A stretch of DNA of 64,000 nucleotides from Rhodovulum kholense (GCF_003053725.1 NZ_QAYC01000009.1:122864-186863), one strand, 5' to 3'; shown: positions 26,684 through 38,405, numbered from the stretch's first letter. Notes: generated by a model from the letters alone, not told the origin. A program made the numbers and translations.

Positions 26684-28426
26684 ATGACCGCACCGAACGG
26701 CCATCCGAAACACGACCACCCCTACGAGACCGCCGACCGGGCCGGCCGCGCGATGCTGGCGCGGATGACCTCGGGGTCCTCGCTGAACGCGGCGGCCGCC
26801 GCCTGGGCCGACTGGGCCAGCCATCTGGCCCGCGCCCCGGGCCGCCAGATGGAACTGGCCGAACGGGCGATGCGCAACGGTGCCAAGCTGGCGGTCCATG
26901 CCACCGGCCTGACGCGGGACGACCCGCCGTTCCGCCCCCGCGCCGAGGATCACCGCTTTTCCCATCCCGGCTGGTCGACCCCGCCCTTCTCGCTCTGGCA
27001 GCAGGCGTTCCTGGCCGCGCAGGACTGGTGGGATGCCGCCGCCGAACCGGCGCGCGGCACCGATCCGCATAACAGCGACCGGGTCGCCTTCATGGCGCGG
27101 CAGATGCTGGACGTGCTGTCGCCCTCGAACATGCCGCTGACCAACCCCGAGGTCCTGCAGGAAACCGCCCGCACCGGCGGCGGCAACCTGATGCAGGGGA
27201 TGCGCCACCTGGCCGAGGACATCCGCGTCCAGGCCACCGGCACCCCCGCCGCCGCGGCGGGCGGCTTTGCCGTGGGCCGCGACCTCGCGGTCACCGAGGG
27301 CCAGGTCGTCTTCCGCAACGAGCTGTTCGAGCTGATCCAGTACGCCCCCCGCACCGAAAAGGTGCACCCCGAGCCAGTGCTGATCGTGCCCGCCTGGATC
27401 ATGAAATACTACATCCTCGACCTCAGCCCGGAAAACTCGCTGATCGCCTATCTGGTCGAGCAGGGCTTCACCGTCTTCGCGATGTCCTGGGTGAACCCCT
27501 CGGCCGACTATCGCGACGTGTCGCTGGACGATTACCGCCGCGACGGCGTGATGGCGGCACTCGATGCGGTCGGCAAGGTCATGCCCGGGCAGAAGATCCA
27601 TGCCTGCGGCTATTGCCTCGGCGGCACCATCCTGTCGATCGCCGCCGCCACCATGGCGCGGGACGGCGATGACCGGCTGGGGTCGATCACCCTTCTGGCG
27701 GCGCAGACCGATTTCACCGAAGCGGGCGAGCTGATGCTCTTTCTCGACGAAAGCCAGGTGGCCTTCCTCGAGGACATGATGTGGGACCAGGGTTATCTGG
27801 CGCAGGAACAGATGGCGGGCGCGTTCCGGGCGCTGAGGGACGAGGATCTGGTCTGGACCCGCGCCGTCAGCCGCTACCTGATGGGCAAGGAAGACGAGGC
27901 CTTCGACATCACCGTCTGGAACGCCGACGCGACGCGGATGCCCGCGAAGATGCATTCCGACTATCTGCGCGCACTTTTCCTCGACAACCGGCTGACCTCG
28001 GGGCGATTCGCGGTCGAGGGCCAGGTGATCGCCCTGAAGGACATCCGCGCGCCGATGTTCGTGATCGGCACCGAGAAGGACCATATCGCCCCCTGGCATT
28101 CGGTCTACAAGGTGGCGCTTTTCACCCAGAACGAGCTGACCTTCGTGCTGACCAAGGGCGGGCATAACGGCGGCATCCTGTCCGAGCCCGGCCACAAGGG
28201 CCGCCATTACCGGATCGGCTGCCGGACGCCCGAGACCCGCTATACCGACCCCGACAGCTGGTATGCCCGCCATCCGGCGACCGAGGGGTCCTGGTGGCCG
28301 GAATGGGCGCGCTGGCTGGCCGACAAGACCGGCCCGGCCGAGGCCGCTCCGCCCGCCATGGGGGCGCCCGATGCCGGCCTGCCGCCGCTGTGCCCCGCGC
28401 CGGGAACCTATGTCTTGATGAAATAG
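26684..28426 (+). CDS. phaC: Class I poly(R)-hydroxyalkanoic acid synthase
   Basis: A 580-residue synthase that polymerises (R)-3-hydroxyacyl-CoA into polyhydroxyalkanoate at granule surfaces. The N-terminal PhaC domain (about 70-240) leads into an alpha/beta hydrolase. The lipase-like box CGYCLGGT puts the catalytic Cys near 311. SWVNPSADYRDVS is a family block. The catalytic His is in TKGGHNGGI near 492, with the Asp in the EKDHIAPWHSV region. The length fits class I. I chose the ATG at 26684, preceded by AGAGAGGCAGG. The frame's earlier start overlaps the rpmJ terminator. No phaP, phaR or phaZ is adjacent. Confidence 0.93.
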   Translation: MTAPNGHPKHDHPYETADRAGRAMLARMTSGSSLNAAAAAWADWASHLARAPGRQMELAERAMRNGAKLAVHATGLTRDDPPFRPRAEDHRFSHPGWSTPPFSLWQQAFLAAQDWWDAAAEPARGTDPHNSDRVAFMARQMLDVLSPSNMPLTNPEVLQETARTGGGNLMQGMRHLAEDIRVQATGTPAAAAGGFAVGRDLAVTEGQVVFRNELFELIQYAPRTEKVHPEPVLIVPAWIMKYYILDLSPENSLIAYLVEQGFTVFAMSWVNPSADYRDVSLDDYRRDGVMAALDAVGKVMPGQKIHACGYCLGGTILSIAAATMARDGDDRLGSITLLAAQTDFTEAGELMLFLDESQVAFLEDMMWDQGYLAQEQMAGAFRALRDEDLVWTRAVSRYLMGKEDEAFDITVWNADATRMPAKMHSDYLRALFLDNRLTSGRFAVEGQVIALKDIRAPMFVIGTEKDHIAPWHSVYKVALFTQNELTFVLTKGGHNGGILSEPGHKGRHYRIGCRTPETRYTDPDSWYARHPATEGSWWPEWARWLADKTGPAEAAPPAMGAPDAGLPPLCPAPGTYVLMK

Positions 28427-28480
28427 CGGGCGCCGGAAAGGTTGCCCCTCCGGGGCTGGCCCGCCACTCCCGCAACGCAG

Positions 28481-28508
28481 AACGGCCCGCCATCGGCGGG
28501 CCGTTCGC
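28481..28508. terminator. Bidirectional terminator between phaC and the broken MBL-fold gene
   Basis: A perfect 11-bp stem (aacggcccgcc / ggcgggccgtt) with a 3-base loop lies between two convergent units. T-rich bases follow on the phaC side. Confidence 0.65.
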
Positions 28509-28541
28509 TTTCCTTCCGCTGGCTCTGCCGCGCCCGCGGGC

Positions 28542-29568
28542 TCAGCGATAGCTGAAGAGATACTCGGCCACCATCCCGGCATTGGGCGGAGTGGCCGCAT
28601 CGAAGCCGTAGCAGTTGCCGTATTTCGGCCGCAGCGCCTCGGTCGCGCGCCGCGAGATCTCGGCATACCAGGCCGGCAGCATCGCGGTATGCGCGGTCAG
28701 CGTGGCCGGATCGACGCCAAATGCCCGGGGCACCTCGCCCATCGCCTTGCCGACCGCCGCGATCAGGTCGTCGATGAAGGTCAGATGGAAGGCGATGTCG
28801 TCATGCGAGCCCTCCTTGCCATGGCCGCCAATGGGATAGTCCCAGCCCAGCGCATCGGCTTCGCGCAAGTTGTCCCGCAGATAGGTGAACCGCTCGGACC
28901 CGGCGAAGTCCCAGAAGGGCGGCTGGTCGGCGTTCAGCAGGTCGGGGGCATGCAGCACCCGTTCGCCGACCAGAAGCCACCTCGGTATGGGCGGCATGGG
29001 CAAAGCCGTGCAGGTCGACGGTCAGCCCCTCGAAAGCAAGGCTGCCCTCGGGCCAGGCGACGATGCGGTCGGGGCGCGGCAGCGTGCTGCCCAGACGCTC
29101 CATCTTGTCGGCCGTTTCCTGCGAGGCGACGATCTCGGGCGTCGGCTGCGGGTCCGCCAGCAGGTCGAACAGCGCCGCGATTCCGCCGATATGGTCGGCA
29201 TGGTCGTGCGAACAGACCACCGCCGTGACCGGCTTGTCGGTGACCTTGCGCCCCGCCTCGAGGACCTTCGGAGCCTGCCCGTCCAGCGGATCGAACTGCA
29301 GCACGCCCTAGGCGCCCAAATACCAGGTCGTGCCGTAGAAGCCCGCCCGATACCAGCAGGTGCGGTCGGTCAGCTTCTGCAGGACGTGGGGCGTGGTCAT
29401 GTTCAGCGTAAAGAGATCGGCGATCTTCTTGCCCCGCGCCAGCGCCTGATCGGCCGAGGCGGCGCGATAGGTCGCATGAACCGTGGACGGGGCCTTGGCC
29501 AGCGCGGCCTGGCCGCCGAGGATCGGCGTGATGGCGGTCAGGGAGACGGCAATCGGGCGGTAAATCAT
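28542..29568 (-). pseudogene. Exported MBL-fold metallo-hydrolase, broken by a stop codon and a frameshift
   Basis: Three overlapping leftward frames together make one protein of about 340 residues. Frame one (from the ATG at 29568, GAGGAC upstream) has a signal-like MIYRPIAVSLTAITPILGG and runs to an in-frame TAG at 29308-29310. The same frame resumes with LQFDPLDGQ and the metal site VVCSHDHADHIGG. Near 28985-29003 the frame shifts to one continuing WLLVGERVLHAPDLLNADQ and YPIGGHGKEGSHDD. Metallo-beta-lactamase-fold hydrolases of this kind are diverse, and the substrate is unknown. Two separate lesions make a real loss likely, though sequencing error is possible at either one. Confidence 0.8.
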
Positions 29569-29711
29569 GATGTCCTCATCTTTACCGGGCGGCGGCGCCC
29601 CGGGTGACGCTGGGTCTCATTGCGGGTTGGGAAGCATTGCCCGAATAATACATTCATTTCTGTCTGCTTTTTCCATACGGCCTCACCATTTCCCTTCGGT
29701 ACGGAGCGCCC

Positions 29712-30602
29712 ATGAAACTTGACCGTCTTCCCTTCTTTGCCGCCGTGGTCGAGACTGGGTCCTTCACCCGCGCGGCGGACCGGCTGGGGGTCACCAAGGC
29801 CGTGGTCAGCGCGCATGTGGCCCGGCTGGAGGAAGAGCTTGGCACCGCGCTGCTGGTGCGCACGACGCGCCGGGTCACGGCAACCGCCGAAGGCCTTCTT
29901 CTGCATGAGAAATGCCAGGTCATCCTGCAGGAAGCCTCCGAGGCCGAAGAGGCTCTGCTGCACGCGGCCGACCGGCCCACGGGGCTTTTGCGGATCACCG
30001 CGCCGCTCGATTTCGGCCAGTCGGTTCTGGTGCCGCTGGTGGCCGAGTTCCGCCGCCGCTACCCCGATTGCCGGGTCGAGCTGGACCTGACCGACGCGGT
30101 GGTCGACCTGCAATCCGGCCGCTGGGACCTGTCGGTGCGGCTGGGCTGGCTGGTCGATTCCAGCCTGAAATCGCGCCGCGTCGGCCGGTTCGGACAGGCT
30201 CTGGTGGCGGCCCCGGCCTTTCTGGACGACTTCGGCCCGATCGAGACCCCGGCCGACCTGAAAGGCCTGCCCTTCGTCGCCAACTCGGCGCTGCACGACC
30301 CCGGCAGCTGGGATTTCGAGGATGGTTCGGGTCAGGTAGAGCGGGTGCGCTTCGACACCGTCGTCTCGATGTCGACGACCGCGGCCGTGCTGGCGGGCGC
30401 GCTTCAAGGCATGGGCTGCGCCGTCCTGCCGGATTTCCTGCTGGAGTCGCCGTTGCGCGACGGCCAGCTGCAGCCGCTGCTCAGCGGATGGAGCCTGCGG
30501 GACGGCGGGATCCACATCGTCTATCCGCCGACGCGCTACCGCCAGCCCAAGGTCACGGCCTTCGCCGAGATGCTGATCCGGGCCCAGACCCGCACGACCT
30601 GA
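29712..30602 (+). CDS. LysR-family transcriptional regulator
   Basis: A 296-residue regulator. The N-terminal winged helix-turn-helix (MKLDRLPFFAAVVETGSF, then TRAADRLGVTKAVVSAHVARLEEELG) is followed by a substrate-binding domain from about 90 to 290 that contains LDFGQSVLVPLVAEFRRRYP and GMGCAVLPDFLLE. The regulator is divergent from the broken metallo-hydrolase gene, with 143 bp between them. That is the usual arrangement for a LysR regulator and its target, so it probably controlled that gene. The inducer is not predictable. The start is fixed by the HTH beginning right after the ATG. Confidence 0.88.
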   Translation: MKLDRLPFFAAVVETGSFTRAADRLGVTKAVVSAHVARLEEELGTALLVRTTRRVTATAEGLLLHEKCQVILQEASEAEEALLHAADRPTGLLRITAPLDFGQSVLVPLVAEFRRRYPDCRVELDLTDAVVDLQSGRWDLSVRLGWLVDSSLKSRRVGRFGQALVAAPAFLDDFGPIETPADLKGLPFVANSALHDPGSWDFEDGSGQVERVRFDTVVSMSTTAAVLAGALQGMGCAVLPDFLLESPLRDGQLQPLLSGWSLRDGGIHIVYPPTRYRQPKVTAFAEMLIRAQTRTT

Positions 30603-30720
30603 CGGCGCGCCCGTCCCGCACCGCGCGCGACGGATGCCGATGGCACGGCCGCAAGATCATCCGTGGCCCGAAGCTCGCGCTTGCCCGGGACGGGCGGGCT
30701 GTCATGCTCCCCGGCATGAC

Positions 30721-30756
30721 GAGGGGCGGCGGCCCGGTCCGGCCACCGCCCCTTGC
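30721..30756 (-). terminator. Terminator at the end of the suc-lpd operon
   Basis: On the minus strand an 8-bp GC-rich stem (aggggcgg / ccgcccct) has an inner paired segment. It lies about 20 bases past the lpd stop codon. Confidence 0.5.
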
Positions 30757-30772
30757 AGGTCCTGTCCCGGCC

Positions 30773-32161
<1,389 letters not shown>

Positions 32162-32245
32162 TCGGGGCCTCCTTTACGGGCGGATGTTGGGATGGCGGCG
32201 GGGGCATGGGGGGCTGTCTGCCCCCCTCTTGTCCTGGCGGACAAT

Positions 32246-32280
32246 TCACCCCCCGAGGGTATTTTCGCCAAGAAGAAGAT
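32246..32280. repeat. Intergenic motif of the type dispersed in Rhodobacterales genomes
   Basis: The stretch starting accccccgagggtattttcg and running on into ccaagaagaag resembles a motif I recall between genes in many Rhodobacterales. Only one copy occurs in this window, so the dispersed nature is from memory and not shown here. It lies between lpdA and a MAPEG gene. Confidence 0.4.
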
Positions 32281-32675
32281 CATATCAGCGCGGCGAGTGT
32301 CATCAGGACGGTCGCCGCGAAGCCCGCGGCCCAGATCATCGAGCGGCCCGGCACCCAGCCGCGGATATAGGCGGGCACATAGGCGATGCGGGCGATCAGG
32401 TAGATCCAGGCGCAAAGCGCGGTGAACCAGGTCGACTGGTCCGATACGGTGACGAGGACCACCGCCGCGGTGAAGAGGATCAGCCCTTCGAAATGGTTGT
32501 TCAGCGCGCGCTGCATCCGTCCGGTCCGCCGCGAGAGCTGCTGGTCGGGGGCCGTGTCGCGGGGGCTGGTGGTGTATTCGGTGCCCAGTTCCATATTGGC
32601 AGGGATCGCCATGAGGACGAATTGCACAGCCTGAACGAGGATTGCGAGAGCGAGGGCGGTGAGTTCGGGGGTCAT
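32280..32675 (-). CDS. MAPEG-family membrane protein
   Basis: A 131-residue protein with four predicted helices. It opens TPELTALALAILVQAVQFVL and has RTGRMQRALNNHFEGLILF with the NHFE motif and CAWIYLIARIAYVPAYIRG, both characteristic of MAPEG proteins (membrane-associated eicosanoid/glutathione metabolism family). Bacterial members may have glutathione-linked activity. The function here is unproven. It sits just downstream of a second, clearly paralogous MAPEG gene, within the suc-lpd operon, so the pair probably arose by duplication. Confidence 0.8.
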   Translation of the reverse strand: MTPELTALALAILVQAVQFVLMAIPANMELGTEYTTSPRDTAPDQQLSRRTGRMQRALNNHFEGLILFTAAVVLVTVSDQSTWFTALCAWIYLIARIAYVPAYIRGWVPGRSMIWAAGFAATVLMTLAALI

Positions 32676-32682
32676 GCGGGCC

Positions 32683-33075
32683 TCAGAAGATACTGGCGAG
32701 GATCATGGCGAAGCAGGAAACGAGCCCGGCCATGAAGATGACGGACCGCCAGGGCACCCAGCCGAAGGCATAGGCGGGCAGGTAGAGCGCGCGGGCGGCG
32801 ACGAAGATCCAGGCGGCAAGCCCAGTGAGCCAGCCATTGGAGCCGGTGAACTGCACCAGAACCACCGCGATCACGAAGAGGCCCGTATTCTCGACATGGT
32901 TGGCGAGCGCCCGGCGCAGGCGGAGGGTATGGGGCGACAGCCGGTCCTCGATCCCGTCGCGGGGGCCGGTATTGCCCTCGCGGCCCACATCGGCCTCGAG
33001 CGCACGCTGGGACCAGAGCACGGCGGCAAGGTGGATGAAGGCGGTCGCCGCGAGGGCGGCAAGTTCGGGGGTCAA
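32683..33075 (-). CDS. MAPEG-family membrane protein (paralogue)
   Basis: A 130-residue paralogue of the next gene, with the same TPELAALAATAFIHLA opening, the RLRRALANHVENTGLF motif and FVAARALYLPAYAFGW. Four helices are expected. Its start is TTG at 33073-33075, and the preceding gene's TGA overlaps it (ttga), which implies coupled translation. GGAG lies about ten bases upstream inside the previous gene. Function is unknown beyond the family. Confidence 0.75.
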   Translation of the reverse strand: MTPELAALAATAFIHLAAVLWSQRALEADVGREGNTGPRDGIEDRLSPHTLRLRRALANHVENTGLFVIAVVLVQFTGSNGWLTGLAAWIFVAARALYLPAYAFGWVPWRSVIFMAGLVSCFAMILASIF

Positions 33076-33293
33076 GTCCTGATCTCCACGTATTCTGCTA
33101 AACGCATCCCCTTCCTTATTTCAGTTCCATAGGATTTCGGGAGGTCCGCCAATGCCAAGATCTCCGGCAAGGAATGCCCTTTAAGCTCTTCGGCATATCT
33201 GATTCCAAACAAATGAATGGAGAGAACGGCTTCCCCTGGCGCAGCGCTAAGATAGCCCTTCGATAAGATGGATGCGAGTTCATGCACTTGCAT
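33072..33293 (-). CDS. Small unknown protein within the suc operon
   Basis: A 73-residue frame starting MQVHELASILSKGYLSAAPGE. I do not recognise it. The sequence EAVLSIHLFGIRYAEELKGHSLPEI suggests a compact alpha/beta fold with no membrane helix. I prefer the ATG at 33293 because GGAGG lies 6 bases upstream, inside the longer frame that would start at 33305. Base composition is visibly more AT-rich than the neighbours, and codon use differs, which suggests recent acquisition. Its stop overlaps the TTG of the MAPEG gene downstream. Confidence 0.6.
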   Translation of the reverse strand: MQVHELASILSKGYLSAAPGEAVLSIHLFGIRYAEELKGHSLPEILALADLPKSYGTEIRKGMRLAEYVEIRT

Positions 33294-33354
33294 GTGATCC
33301 TCCATTGGCTTCCCTCCTTGGTCTCCAAGCGCAGACCAAGGAGGGAGATAGGGC

Positions 33355-34881
33355 TCACAGATCCATCAGCAGCCGTCTCGGATCTTCCAGCGCTTCCTTG
33401 ACGCGGACGAGGAAGGTCACGGCGCCCTTGCCGTCGACGATGCGGTGATCGTAGCTCAGCGCCAGATACATCATCGGACGGATGACGATCTGGCCGCCCT
33501 CGACCATCGGCCGGTCCTGGATCTTGTGCATCCCGAGGATGCCCGATTGCGGCGGGTTCAGGATCGGCGAGGACATCAGCGAGCCGTAGACGCCGCCGTT
33601 CGAGATGGTGAAGGTGCCGCCCTGCATCTCGGCCATCGACAGCTTGCCGTCGCGGGCGCGGGTGCCCATCTCGGCGATCCGCTTCTCGATCTCGGCAAAG
33701 CTCATCGAATCCGCATTGCGCAGCACCGGAACCACCAGCCCCGAGGGCGTGCCGACGGCAATGCCCATGTGGACGAAGCGCTTGTAGACGATGTCGGTGC
33801 CGTCGATCTCGGCATTGACCTCGGGCACCTCGGACAGCGCATGGCAGCAAGCCTTGGTGAAGAAGGACATGAAGCCCAGTTTCACCCCGTGCTTCTTCTC
33901 GAAGAGGTCCTTGTATTCCTTCCGGAGCGCCATGACGCCCGACATGTCCACCTCGTTATAGGTGGTCAGCATCGCGGCGCTGTTCTGGGCATCCTTCAGG
34001 CGGCGGGCGATGGTCTGGCGCAGCCGGGTCATCTTCACCCGTTCCTCGCGCTCGGCATCCTCGGCCGGAATCGGCGCGCGGGCCGCGTCCGGGATAGCGG
34101 CGGGCTTGGGGGCCTCGGGGGCACGGGGCGCAGCGGCGGCCGGTTTCGGGGCCGAGGCGGCCTTCAGCACATCTTCCTTCATGATGCGCCCGTCGCGGCC
34201 GGTGCCCGCGACTTCGGCCGCGGTCAGGCCCTTTTCGGCCATCAGCTTCCTGGCCGAGGGGGCGTCCTCGACATCCTTGCCGCCGCCGGTGCCCTGCGCG
34301 GGCGCGGGGCTTGCGGCCGGGGCAGAGGCAGCACCTTCGCCCGCCAGCAGGACGGCCAGCTGGCCGCCCGCCTCGACGGTGGTGCCCTCGCCCGCGAGGA
34401 TGTCCTTCAAAACGCCCGAGGCGGGCGCGGGCACCTCGACCGAAACCTTGTCGGTTTCAAGCTCGCACAGCATCTCGTCGCGCTCGACCGTGTCGCCCGC
34501 CTGCTTGAACCAGGTCGAGACGGTGGCCTCGGTCACGCTTTCGCCCAGGGTCGGCACCATCACCGGCACCTCTTCGGTGGTGGCCTCGGCAGCCGGAGCT
34601 GCGGCGGGCTCGCCGCCATTCGACTTCGGCGCGGGCGCGGCGGCGCCCTCGGCGATGGTGGCCAGCAGCGCATCGACGCCCACGGTTTCGCCTTCGGCGG
34701 CGACGATCTCGGACAGGGTCCCCGCAGCGGGGGCGGGCACCTCGACGGTCACCTTGTCGGTTTCCAGCTCGCAGAGCATCTCGTCGGCATCGACCGCATC
34801 GCCGGGCTTCTTGAACCAGGTGGCTACGGTGGCCTCGGTGACGCTTTCCCCGAGCGTCGGAACACGGACTTCTGTGGACAT
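33355..34881 (-). CDS. sucB: 2-Oxoglutarate dehydrogenase E2, dihydrolipoyllysine succinyltransferase
   Basis: A 508-residue E2 subunit with two N-terminal lipoyl domains (about 1-77 and 100-180), each with ELETDKV, where the lysine carries lipoate. Two lipoyl domains are more than the single one of the E. coli enzyme. A Pro/Ala linker follows, then the E3/E1-binding domain ([22 protein letters not shown]) and a catalytic core ending [15 protein letters not shown], in which the His is catalytic. It transfers succinyl from lipoate to CoA. It lies 5 bp downstream of sucA and before the small unknown gene, in the TCA operon. Confidence 0.95.
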   Translation of the reverse strand: MSTEVRVPTLGESVTEATVATWFKKPGDAVDADEMLCELETDKVTVEVPAPAAGTLSEIVAAEGETVGVDALLATIAEGAAAPAPKSNGGEPAAAPAAEATTEEVPVMVPTLGESVTEATVSTWFKQAGDTVERDEMLCELETDKVSVEVPAPASGVLKDILAGEGTTVEAGGQLAVLLAGEGAASAPAASPAPAQGTGGGKDVEDAPSARKLMAEKGLTAAEVAGTGRDGRIMKEDVLKAASAPKPAAAAPRAPEAPKPAAIPDAARAPIPAEDAEREERVKMTRLRQTIARRLKDAQNSAAMLTTYNEVDMSGVMALRKEYKDLFEKKHGVKLGFMSFFTKACCHALSEVPEVNAEIDGTDIVYKRFVHMGIAVGTPSGLVVPVLRNADSMSFAEIEKRIAEMGTRARDGKLSMAEMQGGTFTISNGGVYGSLMSSPILNPPQSGILGMHKIQDRPMVEGGQIVIRPMMYLALSYDHRIVDGKGAVTFLVRVKEALEDPRRLLMDL

Positions 34882-34886
34882 GGCGA

Positions 34887-37859
34887 TTATCCTTCGATGG
34901 TCAGCGCGTCGTTCACGAGCGCGGCTTGTTGTGCCTTATGCGTGCTGGCGAGGCCCGTGGCCGGCGAGGCGGCGGCGGGACGGCCCGCATAGCGAGGCCG
35001 GCCGTGCTTGGCGTTGATGCGGGTCAGGACCCATTCGAGATTTGGCTCGATGAAGGTCCAGCCGCCCTGGTTCTTGGGCTCTTCCTGACACCAGACGACC
35101 TCGGCGTCGCGGAACCGGTCCAGCTCCTTGACGAGGCTGAGCGCCGGGAACGGATAGAACTGTTCGAGCCGCATCAGGTAGACATCGTCGATGCCGCGGG
35201 CGTCGCGTTCTTCCAGCAGGTCGTAATAGACCTTGCCCGAACAGATCACCACGCGCCGGATCTGATCGTCGGGCTTGAGCTTTGTTTCAGACATGCGGCC
35301 CGCATCGGCATCGTCCCACAGGACCCGGTGAAACGACGATCCGGTGACGAAGTCCTGCGCCTCGGACACCGCCAGCCGGTGCCGCAGCAGCGATTTGGGC
35401 GTCATCAGGATCAGCGGCTTGCGGAAGCTGCGATGCAGCTGGCGGCGCAGGATGTGGAAGTAGTTGGCGGGCGTCGAGCAGTTGGCGACGATCCAGTTGT
35501 CCTCGGCCGACATCTGCAGGAAACGCTCGAGCCGGGCCGAGCTGTGTTCCGGCCCCTGCCCCTCGAAGCCGTGCGGCAGCAGCACGACGAGGCCCGACAT
35601 CCGCAGCCATTTGCGTTCGCCCGAGCTGATGAACTGGTCGAACATGATCTGCGCGCCATTGGCGAAATCGCCGAACTGGGCCTCCCACATCACCAGCGCG
35701 TTGGGCTCGGCCAGGCTGTAGCCGTATTCGAAGCCCAGCACCGCGTATTCCGAGAGCATCGAGTCGATGACCTCGTATTTCGCCTGCCCCTTGCGGATGT
35801 GGTTCAGCGGGTAATAGCGCTCTTCGCTGTTCTGGTCGATCAGCGCGGAGTGGCGCTGGCTGAAGGTGCCGCGGGCACTGTCCTGACCAGCCAGCCGCAC
35901 CGGATAGCCTTCGGTCAGGAGGCTTCCGAAGGCCATCGCCTCGGCGGTCGCCCAGTCGAAGCCCTTGCCGGTCGCGAACATCTCCTTCTTGGCGTCAAGC
36001 AGGCGGCCGACGGTCTTGTGGACCTCGAAGCCCTCGGGGGGCGTGGTCAGGGCCTGGCCCAGTTCCTGCAGGGTTTCCTCGCCGATCGCGGTATCGCCGC
36101 GCTGATAGTCGTCGCCGCCGCCGCGCTGGATATGCGACCAGCGCCCGTCGAGCCAGTCGGCCTTGTTGGGCTTGTATTCCTTGGCGGCCTCGAATTCCTC
36201 GTTGAGATGAGACTGGAAGGCGGCCTTCATGTCCTCGATCTCGCCTTCGGGGATCAGCCCGTCCTCGACCAGCCGCTCGGTGTAAAGCTGCAGCGTGGTC
36301 TTATGCTTCTTGATCTTCTGATACATCAGGGGGTTGGTGAACATCGGTTCATCCCCCTCGTTATGGCCGAAGCGGCGATAGCAGAAGATGTCCAGAACCA
36401 CGTCCTTGCCGAACTTCTGGCGGAACTCGGTCGCGACCTTGGCGGCATGCACCACCGCCTCGGGGTCGTCGCCGTTGACGTGGAAGATCGGCGCCTCGAC
36501 CATCAGCGCGATGTCGGTCGGATAGGGCGAGGACCGCGAGAAATGCGGCGCCGTGGTAAAGCCGATCTGGTTGTTCACGACGATATGGATGGTGCCGCCG
36601 GTGCGGTGGCCAACGAGCCCCGACAGCCCGAAGCATTCCGCCACGACGCCCTGGCCCGCGAAAGCCGCGTCGCCGTGCAGGAGCACCGACAGGACCTGCT
36701 TGCGTTCATGATCGACCATCTGCGCCTGCTTGGCGCGGGTCTTGCCCAGGACGACCGGGTTCACCGCCTCGAGGTGCGAAGGGTTCGCGGTCAGCGACAG
36801 GTGCACGGTATTGCCGTCGAATTCGCGGTCCGACGAGGCGCCGAGGTGGTATTTCACGTCGCCCGAGCCGTCGACATCCTCGGGCTTGAAGCTGCCGCCC
36901 TGGAATTCGTTGAAGATCGCGCGGTAGGGCTTGCCCATCACGTTGGCCAGCACCGACAGGCGGCCCCGGTGGGGCATGCCGATGGCGATTTCCTTCAGGC
37001 CCAGCGCACCGCCCCGCTTGATGATCTGTTCCATCGCCGGGATCAGCGCCTCGCCGCCGTCGAGGCCGAAGCGCTTGGTGCCCATGTATTTCACATGCAG
37101 GAACTTCTCGAAGCCCTCGGCCTCGACAAGCTTGTTCAGGATCGCGCGCCGCCCCTCGCGGGTGAACTTGATTTCCTTGCCATAGCCCTCGATCCGCTCC
37201 TTCAGCCAGGACGACTGTTCGGGGTCAGAGATATGCATGTATTGCAGCGCGAAGGTGCCGCAATAGGTCCGCTGCACGATGGCGAGGATCTCGCGCATCG
37301 AGGCGACCTGCAGGCCCAGCACGTTGTCGATGAAGATCGGCCGCTCCATGTCGGCATCGGTGAAGCCGTAGGACCCCGGGTCGAGCTCGGGATGCGGGGT
37401 CGGATTGCGCAGCCCCAGCGGGTCGAGATCGGCGACCAGATGGCCCCGGATCCGGTAGGCCCGGATCAGCATCAGCGCCCGGATCGAGTCGAGCACCGCG
37501 CGCTTGACCTCGTCATCGGTGACCTCGACGCCCTTTTCCTTCGCCTTCTCGCGGATCTTTTCCTCGGCGGCCTTGGCTTCGCGGGCGGCGGGCGGGGTCG
37601 GCCATTGCCCGTCAAGCGCCGCGGTCAGATCGTCGTTCGGTGCGGGCGGCCAGTCGCGCCGGGCCCAGGACGGCCCCGCCGCCTCGCGCTTGACCGAAAC
37701 CTCGTCATCGCCCAGTTCCGCAAAGAACCTCTGCCAGGCCTCGTCGACCGCGTTCGGATCGTTGGCATAGCGGGCGTAAAGCTGTTCCACATACTCGGCA
37801 TTGTGCCCCTGCAGGAAGGACGAGCTGTGAAAGATGTCGTTCGCGCTTTGCTCGGTCAT
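34887..37859 (-). CDS. sucA: 2-Oxoglutarate dehydrogenase E1 component
   Basis: A 990-residue thiamine-diphosphate enzyme that decarboxylates 2-oxoglutarate and succinylates E2 lipoate. Landmarks are [19 protein letters not shown] at the N-terminus (E2-contact region), [16 protein letters not shown], the ThDP-binding [18 protein letters not shown] with downstream NNQIGFTT, and [14 protein letters not shown]. The full family length is present. The DUF805 gene upstream overlaps the start by 4 bp (ATGA), so the two are translationally coupled. sucB follows after 5 bp. Confidence 0.96.
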   Translation of the reverse strand: MTEQSANDIFHSSSFLQGHNAEYVEQLYARYANDPNAVDEAWQRFFAELGDDEVSVKREAAGPSWARRDWPPAPNDDLTAALDGQWPTPPAAREAKAAEEKIREKAKEKGVEVTDDEVKRAVLDSIRALMLIRAYRIRGHLVADLDPLGLRNPTPHPELDPGSYGFTDADMERPIFIDNVLGLQVASMREILAIVQRTYCGTFALQYMHISDPEQSSWLKERIEGYGKEIKFTREGRRAILNKLVEAEGFEKFLHVKYMGTKRFGLDGGEALIPAMEQIIKRGGALGLKEIAIGMPHRGRLSVLANVMGKPYRAIFNEFQGGSFKPEDVDGSGDVKYHLGASSDREFDGNTVHLSLTANPSHLEAVNPVVLGKTRAKQAQMVDHERKQVLSVLLHGDAAFAGQGVVAECFGLSGLVGHRTGGTIHIVVNNQIGFTTAPHFSRSSPYPTDIALMVEAPIFHVNGDDPEAVVHAAKVATEFRQKFGKDVVLDIFCYRRFGHNEGDEPMFTNPLMYQKIKKHKTTLQLYTERLVEDGLIPEGEIEDMKAAFQSHLNEEFEAAKEYKPNKADWLDGRWSHIQRGGGDDYQRGDTAIGEETLQELGQALTTPPEGFEVHKTVGRLLDAKKEMFATGKGFDWATAEAMAFGSLLTEGYPVRLAGQDSARGTFSQRHSALIDQNSEERYYPLNHIRKGQAKYEVIDSMLSEYAVLGFEYGYSLAEPNALVMWEAQFGDFANGAQIMFDQFISSGERKWLRMSGLVVLLPHGFEGQGPEHSSARLERFLQMSAEDNWIVANCSTPANYFHILRRQLHRSFRKPLILMTPKSLLRHRLAVSEAQDFVTGSSFHRVLWDDADAGRMSETKLKPDDQIRRVVICSGKVYYDLLEERDARGIDDVYLMRLEQFYPFPALSLVKELDRFRDAEVVWCQEEPKNQGGWTFIEPNLEWVLTRINAKHGRPRYAGRPAAASPATGLASTHKAQQAALVNDALTIEG

Positions 37860-38383
37860 GGAGCTACCTCATGGGGGTTTGGACCGTAGTCGTTGGGGCC
37901 GGGCTGGGACGGGCGGGTCAGCCACCAGAGCACCAGAAGCGGCGAGATCATCAGCACCACGACCGACAGGGCGAGCACGACGCCCGCGAGGCCGGTGAAC
38001 ATCTGCGCGACATCGCCCGTGGTGGCGGCGTCGAAGGCACCGATGAAATTCGCAAAACCGGCGATGCCCACCAGCACGATCAGCGGATAAAGCAGATAGA
38101 GCCCGCTGCGGCCGCTGTCATGCATGCGTCGCCAGCCTGCCGAAACCGAGGGCACCAGAACGGCAAGCGTGAACAGGGCTGTCAGGGGACCGTCGCTTTC
38201 GGCCTCGATGCTGCCCGGTCCGGTGCGGACCTCGCTCGGGAACAGCACCAGGTCAAGCAGCCCGGTGACGATGCTGCCCAGCAGCATGAACAGGACGAAC
38301 CACCAGTATTCGGGGCGGGACGCCCGCCCCGAAAAGGTGAAGTACTTTCTGAAACAGACCTTTACGGCAGCCGCAAAGCCCAT
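37856..38383 (-). CDS. DUF805 family membrane protein
   Basis: A 175-residue membrane protein with about four helices. The N-terminus FAAAVKVCFRKYFTFSGRAS followed by RPEYWWFVLFMLL is the DUF805 signature (F..Y..F.GRASR.EYWWF). The C-terminus ends [11 protein letters not shown], also common in the family. No biochemical function is established. Its placement between sucD and sucA, with a 4-bp overlap with sucA, means it is co-expressed with central metabolism. Confidence 0.85.
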   Translation of the reverse strand: MGFAAAVKVCFRKYFTFSGRASRPEYWWFVLFMLLGSIVTGLLDLVLFPSEVRTGPGSIEAESDGPLTALFTLAVLVPSVSAGWRRMHDSGRSGLYLLYPLIVLVGIAGFANFIGAFDAATTGDVAQMFTGLAGVVLALSVVVLMISPLLVLWWLTRPSQPGPNDYGPNPHEVAP

Positions 38384-38405
38384 TTTGCCTCCCCTGCGAC
38401 CGGCC

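Noticed and set aside
34926..37889. Rightward 987-codon frame opposite sucA
   Set aside because: It mirrors the sucA coding strand. Its product is low-complexity and lacks motifs.
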